From NCBI RefSeq assembly GCF_023078275.1, contig NC_062974.1, positions 23,055,119 through 23,119,118 on the forward strand: a stretch of DNA of 64,000 nucleotides. The letters are read 5' to 3'. This DNA comes from Leguminivora glycinivorella. Its lineage: Eukaryota; Arthropoda; Insecta; Lepidoptera; Tortricidae. The translations under genes and the position numbers were made by a program. This document shows, piece by piece, positions 55,452 through 64,000 of the stretch; position 1 is the stretch's first letter, and the number at the start of each line of letters is the position of its first letter. The notes beneath the pieces were generated by a model. It was given only the letters and a program-made list of their open reading frames with translations. It made no database searches and was not told the DNA's origin.

Positions 55452-56286
55452 TATTATGTGAATCCTTGCCTCTTACGATAAAGTTCTTATGCTCGCTGAT
55501 TTACGTAATAAATGAGCAAGGAATGAAAATGGTTTGCAATACGTCAAAGTCAATGAGATTTAATATTTTTTTCAAGATGGCCGACAATTTCAAATACATG
55601 CTTTTTGCCAAAACACGATGGTTTCATTCGTTTAAGTCATGTTTATTACTGATAAAAACTTTGAACATGATGTAAAAGAGGGACTCAAACATTTTATCTA
55701 ATATAACCACAGATAAACCAATTAAGCAACATTTCTAGTGTGTCACCTTCATTAAAAAATACAGTACATTATGGCGCTACTTTCCATTAATAATATATCG
55801 AAAATTTTGTAAAAACATACTACATATATTCATTTTTATGCTTTACTTCCCGTGCGAAGACGGGGCGGGTAGCTTTGCTAGTTACATATATTATTTTGTA
55901 AAATTTGTGGCGTCAAGTATATATGTATTACAATGTTTATGGCTCAAATACCTAAACATAAAAATAGTATTTTCTCAATTAGTAAGTTATTTGTTGATTA
56001 GATCAGGAGCACTGAAAAAGAGAAAAGGCTCTAACCACTTGTTTTCTTTCTGAAATGATGTAGATAGTTTGTAATGGCGTTGTTTATTTAAATGGTTGTT
56101 GTTGTCAACCTATTGTGGATCTAAGTTTACTTACTCATTGGTTAGTGTTACACTGAAATAAAATTTAAACATTTTATCAAAACATAGATTAAAATTAAAC
56201 ATCTACTGACTGTTTTTCTCAACAGAACAGTTACAATAGGTATATTGGCCGCTCAATTGATTGGACTCTATTGGCAAGTGAATTAA
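55452..56286. other. 5' flank of the peptidase gene, no further gene recognised
   Basis: AT-rich. CAAGATGGCCGAC at 55574 is a YY1-type motif common near mitochondrial and housekeeping promoters. No repeat was identified with confidence. Confidence 0.4.
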
Positions 56287-57105
56287 CCCTTCAGGTGGCG
56301 GAGCTACAAGTTGCATAGGGGATAAGTGGCACGGTCGTTTTATAAAACATTCCGTTAAGTGGCAGGCGCCGGGAGCCGGACTCTGGGAAAAACAAGCCGA
56401 TAAGTGGCAGGGACCGGCTCCCGGACCCCGTGCGACGATATACCTAAATATATAAATAAAACCGTCTAAAACTGTATCTAGCTTCCTCACACTTGCACGA
56501 ACCATTCGTCACTAAACAAGGACGGCATTCAGTAAAGGTCCAACACCCTCAACTTCAAAACAGCTTGAAATATGACCCAATTTGATTGGACCAACCGCCT
56601 GCCATATTTGAGACACGTGTTTAAAAACCGTCTTTTTTGCAAAAATTGTACTGTAATATGTTAAAAAAAGGGATATAAGTGTAAATAAATGTATATTTAA
56701 GTCCCTGAATTACTTTTTTATACAATTTACTGTTTGTTTTCCTAAATAAAGTTACTTTAATACATGGAAGTGGAAAACGTAGCCACCTGATATTTGATCG
56801 AGTCTAGCAAATTTCACATAAATGGAATGTATTTTTTTGCTATGGAATGATTTTAGCCGTTTCATAATGAATCCAGTGATATATGGTTTATGCACAACAT
56901 CCCTACACTTTTTGAGAAATTATAATTTTTGTAACACAAGTGACATTCGCGATGACCACCCGTGAGGGCCCCGCCACTCAAGGGTAAACTTTTTCTGTCA
57001 TTTTATCGGTATCCTTGCCACTTAACAGCTTTTTATTTCAAGTCCGGCTCCCGGTTACCTGCCACTTTACGTGCGGTCGGCTCCCGGATTTCGCCACCTG
57101 AAGGG
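56287..57105. mobile_element. 819-bp MITE with CCCTTCAGGTGGCG ends (piggyBac-like target)
   Basis: CCCTTCAGGTGGCG at 56287 is the exact inverse of CGCCACCTGAAGGG ending at 57105. The flanks are TTAA (left) and ATAA (right), consistent with a decayed TTAA target. Subterminal blocks with AAGTGGCAGG and CCGGGAGCCGG recur in both halves in inverted order. It has no transposase. Confidence 0.85.
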
Positions 57106-57134
57106 ATAAAGGTGACAGCTGGTAACTAGAGCTA

Positions 57135-58423
57135 CCGGGCTGTCCCATAACTAATGTCGGTTTGTGCATATCGTGACTTGTACTCAGGTATTTCATACTA
57201 GACTAACACTTATTTGAGTTGTGTGGCAGTAAACTACTTGTGCTGCTAGCGTCTTTAATTTTATCTAAAAAAAGTTTAAGAAGCTTTTATAACTTAAGTA
57301 TAAACTAATTACAATGAGTTCGGATAAAAGTGCAATTCGTGTGCTATTACATCATTACTGGAAACAAAAATACACAGCAGCCGCAGCAGCCAGAAAAATA
57401 TGCGAAATAGAAGGGGAAGGATTGGTAAATGAACGTACAGCACAGCGTTGGTTTAAACGGTTTTCTAGTGGAAATTTAAGTCTTGAAGACGAAGAGCGTC
57501 CTGGGCGGCCGACGGTGTGGGATATCGTGGAAACAAAAAATGCTGTCGAGAGCGAATCGGGTACTAGTACACGTCAGTTATCGAACACTCTTGGCCCTTC
57601 AAAATCCACAGTACATCGTCATCTTATCACGTTGGGAAAAATATATAAAAGTTGCAGAGTTGTACCCCATGACTTGAGTGAGGAACAAGCGCAGCGTCGG
57701 TTTGAAGTGTGTCGGCAGTTGCTTATAATCTTCCCAAAGATTATCGCTTTTTAAAAAATATCGTTACTTGCGATGAAAAGTGGATCTATTTACATAATCC
57801 TAATATGAAAAAGCAATGGTTGGATATAGGTCAATTGCCTAAACCAGTGCCTAAAAGAGAACGCTTCGAAAAAAAGGTTATGTTATGTGTTTGGTAGAAT
57901 TTTGAGGGCCTAATTTATTATGAGCTGATTCCTGATGGTCGCACGATTAATGCCAACATATACTGTGAACAATTAGAAAAAGTTTATGAAATTTTAAAGC
58001 AAAAATACCCCTCACTTATAAACCGGAAGACAGCAGTGCTGCAACAAGATAACGCCCGGCCTCATACCGCAAGAAAGACCATGGAAAAAATTAAAGAACT
58101 CGAAGCATTTGAACTGCTACCACACCCTGCGTTTAGTCCCGACCTAGCACCTTCGGATTATTACCTTTTTCGATCGATGGCACAATTCTTTCGAGGGAGA
58201 AATTTTCAAAGTATGGAAGAAGTCGAAACCGGGGTTACTGAATTTTTCGCATCCAAAAATAAGGACTGGTTCTATCAAGGTTTCCGAGAATTAGCTGACA
58301 GGTGGACTAAGGTCATAGAACATCGAGGATTATATTTTGAGTATTAAAAGACTTTTCCTTATTTTGTTTTTTATTGAATATATTTTTGTTAACTAACCGA
58401 CATTATTTATGGGACAGCCTCTG
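57135..58423 (+). mobile_element. mariner transposon, full length (1289 bp), inactivated
   Basis: TA flanks both ends (57133-57134, 58424-58425). The inverted ends share GGCTGTCCCATAA and a following AATGTCGGTT over about 28 bp. The length is normal for mariner. It lies 29 bp from the end of the preceding MITE. Confidence 0.93.
57314..58347 (+). pseudogene. mariner transposase with one frameshift and one nonsense codon
   Basis: The N-terminal helix-turn-helix region is intact (TAQRWFKRFSSGNLSLEDEE, RPGRPT linker). The catalytic triad is visible as VTCDEKWI, LQQDNARPHTA and SPDLAPSDYYLF, with about 35 residues between the second and third Asp, one more than the usual 34 by my count. A single-base shift lies near 57718-57735. 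A TAG at 57895 stands where the family has Trp (CVW-WNFEG). Otherwise the frame runs to the normal stop, so the copy is young but dead. Confidence 0.93.
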
Positions 58424-58746
58424 TACCAAAGCAACTAAGTTTAGCAATCCATCCTGCAGATGCCGCTGCTAGCTGGAAATGAAGGAAACTTTTTTAAACG
58501 AAGTTGTGTCTCCTACAACGCTCGCTGTTTTGCAATAATTTTATGATTTATAATCTGTGCAATCGTGATGTGATGGAGGAAAGTGATTAGTACATGCAAT
58601 TTCGTCGAATATTACGAAAGAAATATGCTTAGTGAAAATTCATTTAAATATACATTTGTTAAAGATTTCTGGGAAAGTGTGTTTCGGTAGGCTTGTTGAT
58701 TTGTGAAAACAAAATGCAAAGTATTTATCTGTGATCTATTATAATC

Positions 58747-58897
58747 ATGAGTACGATGAAGAACCCAAATCCATCGTCTTCGAAGGCGGCTTTGCTAAGC
58801 CACATTAAATACGAGCACCTGGTAGCTGGTATATCGGGTGGTGTTACGTCTACGTTGATTCTGCACCCTTTGGACCTCATTAAAATTAGATTTGCTG
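58747..58897 (+). CDS. Mitochondrial folate/FAD carrier (SLC25A32-like), first coding exon
   Basis: The ATG at 58747 opens 50 codons plus one base, ending at GTAAGT. After a Ser-rich head of about 20 residues comes KYEHLVAGISGGVTSTLILH followed by PLDLIKIRFA. PLDLIK is the PX[DE]XX[KR] signature closing transmembrane helix 1 of SLC25 carriers of the mitochondrial inner membrane. GGV, the short loop and KIRFA are typical of SLC25A32 rather than other carriers. A second ATG at 58756 is in frame. The remaining exons must lie to the right of the window; none was found in the following 5.1 kb. Confidence 0.82.
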
Positions 58898-59731
58898 GTA
58901 AGTTTATATACATGTGACTTTAAATTTTATTGTAGTTGCCATGTGCCTTTTTCTGATAAAAATACCATTTGATCGCACGTGTAGAGTAGTAGATATGCCA
59001 TTCTTCAATGTTGCAAAGTTGAAAGAAAACTGGTCATGTGGTAATGTTGATGGCCTTGAACTTCACTTGCAGTGAAAGTGCATTAAGTGCATATAATGTT
59101 ATGTTTACACAAAGAAGTAACTTCCTGCTTTCTTGGCAACTCTGATTCTTACCGTTAATCTTAATAACATCAGCAGTTTATGAAAATTTGGAAGGATGTC
59201 TAGATTTAATTTAAGTAATAAACTTTGATAAGTAAGAGTTAGATAATAATTATGGGCTAAGAAAGTAAGCCTTTTTAATAGGCAACTTCAGGTTTAGTTT
59301 CCCATATCATTTACTGGTTTTATTACTTCAGCTGAAAATATTTGTAAGTACATACATACATACATACAATCACGCCTGTATCCCATAAAGGGGTAGGGTG
59401 GGTAATATTTGTAAGTGTGTCTCAAAAACTAAAAAGTGCACTTATTTTTACAATTACAATTTCAGTAGATATTGCAATTAATTCACTGCCAGCAACCTTC
59501 CAAGCGAATGTAGTTAAGAATTATTGATTTAGGAGTTCATGCCTGGTTAGGGCAGTTAAATAATATATATAAAATAAATTCATGAAAATTAAACATTAAA
59601 CTTGCCTAATATGTTGAATACTCCATTATTACCAATATTTTGCTACTGTTGTTTATATTGTTTATAGTACTTGGCAAATTGGCTAGTAATTTGAAGATAT
59701 AGGTACAACATGTTCAATTTAAAAAACGTCT

Positions 59732-59880
59732 CTGTAGTGTATAGGTGTCTCGAGTACATATGGCAGTCGGTATCCGAGAGCGATAGAGGACGGACGTGCG
59801 GTGTGTATTGGCGAGCCAACCCGAGGTATATAATGTAATAGCGTGACATTACAAGTGGCGACGAGGATAAAAGCAAGTAC
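59732..59880 (+). repeat. Possible LTR end with primer-binding-like site
   Basis: TGTAGTGTATAGG ... GTGACATTACA has TG...CA ends and inverted TGTA/TACA termini, and is followed by AGTGGCGACGAGGAT, similar in form to the TGGCG-type primer-binding sites of gypsy elements. No second LTR was identified. Low certainty. Confidence 0.3.
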
Positions 59881-61579
59881 TTACCACGTGAATCTAGTAT
59901 TCGGAAAAGATGGGATAGAAACATAAGTAACATAACCTATAAAATCGAGTATCGATGCGCCATGATGCACCGTTATCTTTTTGTAAACAGGTTTGGTTAC
60001 CTGCCGTTTTAAATTACTGGCATTCTTAGTACATAGTTTCGGAACGTAATGAAGCTAAATGAAAGTGTTCATTAAATACTACAAAGCGAAATGATTATAA
60101 CGGCAGTTTTTCAAGAATTAAGTCAAAACTAAATAAAAATAAATGAAATGTTATTTCTTTCAACCGTGCGAATATAAATCTTAAGCAGGTAACCGAACGA
60201 TGCAATTAATAAAATGTTTGAGGCAATTGACAACATACGGCCAGCCTTCCTAGATTGTCATGCCTATACAGGTGTTGGTGTGTGGCTCCTACCTACCTAG
60301 TAAACGGTTTGGTTACCTACCTAGATTGCCAAATGTTTTTAGGCACCAAAATGTTATTTGAGTTTATGTGTAGTGGGTTTATAAAATTGATTTACCTATT
60401 ACATAAATCACAGCCCGGAATCATTACAATAATTTCCGTCCAACCAAAAGAAATGATATTTATTTTTAATTAGTGAAGTTACCATCTACCTGTTGGTTGG
60501 TTTAATACACAAAATTATGTGATGTTGCTAAATTTATGAATGGTTAAGCTATTTACCTAAATAAGGCATTTACTTGAATGATAAAATGTTGTACAACCAT
60601 CACACTTAAATGTCCTATGGTAGCATTAGTCGATGTTTGAGAGTAAGGTGAAAACCAAAACAAACTAGATAAATACTTACCTAAGAGGGGTGAATTTACG
60701 TAAAAGTAACGTAAGTCACGACTTCATTAAGTGGTTAATTTGAACTACAGCTGCAAATGAAAGGATCTATGCATATGTCGGGAAAGTAACACTTATTTAG
60801 AGATAGATTATCATTTGAACGTGAATCTTTTGAATTGATTGAACATGCCATAAAATCGTGACTAATACTCATGTCGCGGATTGACTTTACGTAAACATTC
60901 CTAACGCCGATTTCGAGCAGTTTTATCTGAGTATTTAATTACTTAAAAACCAGAAAACCAGATGGGTTCACATTAAGTGCTAAATATACCTACTTATAAT
61001 AAATAAAGAAATATACACCCTGTTGTTATTGGATTACGTTAACTAAAAAAAAAAGAGATTCATTACATCAAATACAATTAATTTATCTATGAAACTAGCG
61101 TCGTAATTCTTGCGGTTATCGAGTTTTAAAAAAAAAGTGCTGAACACAACAATTCCTAATATTATTTGTTTTGACATATGCCGTCAATCACTTGACTCTA
61201 ACTTGAATGTTATTCTTAAGGGTCTCTCACAATAATAAATTAATTTATTATGTATGAAAAGGATGAACATTTTTTATTGCATATTTACCTAAAAGTGATA
61301 TACAGGATGGTTCTTGATAATGAACCTAACGACGTGTCAAATTTAACGAAAAAAAAACACGGTATAGAAAAAAAAACACATTTTTGAAGCACTTATGATA
61401 AGCAGTTTCCATCTAAGTATTAAATTACTTTGTCAGTAAAGTCGGCAGGAAAAAAAAGAGGCATTAAACGGAGGTGCAACTCTGTACATTCAATTGTATC
61501 GACCATTTAATTGGCACCTAAGTACTATGAAATTTTATGCCATTGTGGCTGAAAATAAGGCATTAAATTGCGAATTTGG

Positions 61580-62110
61580 AAACAGCAGATTACAGAATCT
61601 GGACATTTTATTGTCATGTGTGTGAATTGGATAACAGAAATTCTGGTTATTAAGCTAGTTAATACAGCAGATTACCGAATCTGGACATTAAATTGTCATG
61701 GAAAAAAAACCTACTGGTAACAAAATAACAATGACCTGTACAGTGTGCACGGCTCATTCAAAGCAGATAAAATGTATCTGGTCATTAATTTGACATGACT
61801 TTAGCCTTACGAGGATAAATATAGATATATGTGGAACCAGCAGATTACTGAATCTGGACATTTAATTGTCATGTAAAATAAATGAAAAAAAAAACATACT
61901 TACCTTGGTTAAAGCAGATATATTTATCTGGTCATTAAATTGTTATAAACATAGTTAAATAGCAATTAAAAAAAAAAAAAAAAACTGAACATTGAATTGT
62001 TGCAAATATGAGCTTAATGATAATAACCTAAACACGAAGTAAAATACGGTTATACTGGTTGAACGTGCGCTTAAATGACGCTTAGATCAGATGATAAATA
62101 CTATCTGAGC
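61580..62110 (+). repeat. Degenerate repeat array built on CAGATTACTGAATCTG and ATTGTCATG
   Basis: The block AGCAGATTAC-GAATCTGGAC followed by ATTWAATTGTCATG occurs at about 61586, 61664 and 61838. Shortened versions (AAGCAGATA...TATCTGGTCATT) occur at about 61756 and 61913, and a weaker one near 62086. Spacing is about 80-90 bp. Each unit contains a small inverted repeat (CAGATT/AATCTG). Confidence 0.7.
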
Positions 62111-62377
62111 CTTCAATTGTCATAATAGTAGATTGACGTCGGTCAATAAATATCATTAAATTGAAACCGAAATAAATTACACATATGAAAGAAAAACATA
62201 CCAAGGCATCCAGTGCCTGAGAGTCTGAGACAACTACCCCAGTAAAACACTCAACTACAATGACTGAGTACTTTGAGATAGCATAAGCTGAAATATTTTC
62301 AATATAATATATTTTGACTTGTGTTAGTTAGAATCATTAAATTGATTGGGTACAGGTTGCCCCAAGAAAGTCCAGTA

Positions 62378-62530
62378 TGGCTTCTTAATCGTTGTCGTTG
62401 GAGGCATTTGACAGCGAAGGTGATCCTACATCAGTAGGAGTTCGGTGGGAGCGCTGGAAAAGAGCACTCTTTATATACCTAGATGTCCTAGATGCCGCTA
62501 ACGTCAATCAGAGTGAAAAGAGTGAAAAAA
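62378..62530 (+). pseudogene. Relic of an LTR-retrotransposon gag start
   Basis: After ATGGCTTCTTAA (a start and early stop) the frame reads LEAFDSEGDPTSVGVRWERW and KRALFIYLDVLDA. This resembles the N-terminus of gag-like proteins of gypsy-type elements (F-x-GDPxxxGxRWxxW). The frame is then lost; a possible continuation (ELNKIKRTLDTFQQRG) is at about 62610-62660. It is an old, broken copy. Confidence 0.5.
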
Positions 62531-63667
62531 ATAAATAAATAAAGACAGTGCATTGGTTTGACATTGCATTGTATATAAAAAAAAAAAAAAAAACACGTAG
62601 TGGTGCAGCTGAATTGAATAAAATTAAGCGAACGCTTGATACATTTCAACAACGCGGAAAAAAAAGAAGTTGCTAACTCTGCTTACCGTCAACAAGGCTT
62701 TGTCAGTATGGGTGACCTCAAGAGAAAGACATGCCTATTTAAGTTGATCTATGATAGATTTTCAAAGACAATCTACGTCAGTTGAAAATCATTACAAAAA
62801 TATATTGGTACTGAAGGTACTCGTTATCAGTTAGGGTAATAGGTACATACTGCAGAGATTCATGTAGGTGAATCTCATACAAGTCAGGTGTCCAGTTAAA
62901 ACAAATAAACTAATGGATCTGTGAGCCTCTATTGAACTAATATAGAAAAAAAATAAGAAATAAAAATGCTGAACTTGTTTGCGTAATTTCACGGGAGGAT
63001 ATTGAAATGTGGTCTCTCTTTCGTGAATACATATTAAAGATTTTCCAAGCGAACTAGTAACCTAAGTTTGTAAATTTATAAAATAAATCTCACTAGTGAC
63101 CTTATTTCGTCTGGTCAAGAAAATGAACAAAAGGACAACAATCAGCGGCTGAATCAGCTTTGTCTGTAGTGGTTGTAAAATGTTAAATAATCACAGATTT
63201 CAATGCTTCACGTCAATTATCTAGGTACCTAACTACTTACAATGCACATTATTTAGAGGTTAGGGAACATGATTCTATATACAAATGGATTGATAGACGG
63301 ATGTGAAGTTAAGGGTACAACTGAGAGAAATTTGCCTTGTGAATCTAACAAACTCGTCTTGTTGCGTGTTTATCTGTTTGAAACAATAGTATTTTAGTAA
63401 AAGGAATAAATCACAATATTGATGATACAAGTCGAATTTGTACGAACCAAACAACAAGGTCAAACTTGTTAAAACATATTTTATTGAATCAGCCAAACAT
63501 ATGTTTAAATCAATATGTGACATGTGCTTTTACAAAATCGACTTGTTGGTTTAAATAAAAGATTGGTTCAAAAAAAAAAAAAAAAACAATAATATTTCCT
63601 CCCACGAACGCTCCGGCTGTGGAATGAGCTATGTCAAGGTATTCCCCGATGAACTACAGTATGGGGT

Positions 63668-63812
63668 TCTAAAAAAAAGGAGTATACAAGTTTCAAATGG
63701 GTCGACGACGCGCATGTGACACCCCTTGGGTTGCAGGCGTCCATAGGTTACGGTGACCGCTTTCAATTAGGAGGCCCTATAACTGTTTGCCACCGACGTG
63801 GTATAAAAAAAA
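63668..63812 (+). repeat. Short interspersed repeat F, copy 6
   Basis: GTATACAAGTTTCAAATGGG to CACCGACGTGGTATAAAAAA with several differences from the other copies (GTCGACGACGCGCATGTGAC). Confidence 0.75.
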
Positions 63813-64000
63813 ATGTAGAAGGAAGTGTAACTACACTTAACAACATCAAACTTGTAGTTGGAATGAAAGAACACGTAGGCGCAATTTTAACAAAAAAAAA
63901 AATAGAAATGTTGAACGAACATTAAATCTAGTTGTTTTTCTCTCCGTGTGACACATAAATAAACGCTGAGTCTGTCAAGATACAACATCTCCTGAAGGAA

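Larger units (their letters stand above)
58898..64000. other. First intron of the SLC25A32-like gene (to the window edge)
   Basis: No further exon of the carrier family was found. The interval contains repeats described separately and long unassigned AT-rich DNA (58.9-59.7, 59.9-61.5 and 62.9-63.6 kb). Confidence 0.55.

Noticed and set aside
56203..56505. - strand frame with repeated CHLS motifs
   Set aside because: The repetition mirrors the subterminal blocks of the 56287-57105 MITE; no protein family.

Overview
This is AT-rich animal nuclear DNA from an insect, most probably a moth or butterfly. The evidence is GT-AG (once GC-AG) introns, single-copy insect-type genes with conserved exon phases, and a dense mix of interspersed repeats (R1, R4, RTE and CR1-like LINEs, mariner, hAT, TTAA-flanked and TTA-flanked MITEs, tRNA-like SINEs) of the kind I associate with Lepidoptera. 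The species cannot be named from the sequence.

Layout. Positions ~3.9-27.8 kb hold, on the + strand, the 3' two thirds or more of bunched (TSC22 domain family). Three alternative 5' coding exons (4048-4325, 6657-7030, 11579-11679) all end in phase 2 and join the 52-nt exon 16213-16264, which carries the first half of the TSC box. A fourth 5' exon (25691-25789) ends in phase 0 and joins directly to the last exon (26286-26498), which encodes the rest of the TSC box and the leucine zipper. A ~1.3-kb 3' UTR ends near 27.8 kb. The introns are long and contain a few MITEs and a perfect 23-bp hairpin. From 27.8 to 31.7 kb is intergenic DNA with a 5'-truncated RTE element flanked by an 18-bp target duplication.

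Positions 31715-53753 hold the whole coding region of COG3 (conserved oligomeric Golgi complex subunit 3). There are 13 exons summing to exactly 829 codons (828 residues plus stop). Its introns are crowded with repeats: a ~4.3-kb R1-clade LINE, a hAT MITE inside another MITE, an R4 LINE joined to a CR1/L2-like LINE, a DNA element inside a LINE or SINE, and six copies of one short repeat. Two exons (7 and 10) are followed by arrays of partial tandem copies of themselves. An RTE insertion landed exactly on the exon 6 donor site and duplicated it.

Convergent to COG3, on the - strand, is an intronless 467-codon gene for the mitochondrial processing peptidase beta / complex III core 1 protein (54048-55451). 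Then come a TTAA-flanked MITE, a complete-length but broken mariner (57135-58423), and the first coding exon of a mitochondrial carrier of the folate/FAD type (SLC25A32-like, 58747-58897). The rest of that gene lies beyond the right edge. Its >5-kb first intron contains a degenerate repeat array, a possible LTR-element relic and more LINE/SINE debris.

The host genes are unrelated housekeeping or developmental genes and do not form a functional cluster. The most unusual feature is COG3, with in-frame exon-copy arrays and a duplicated donor site, followed by the multi-promoter structure of bunched with a cysteine-rich isoform.
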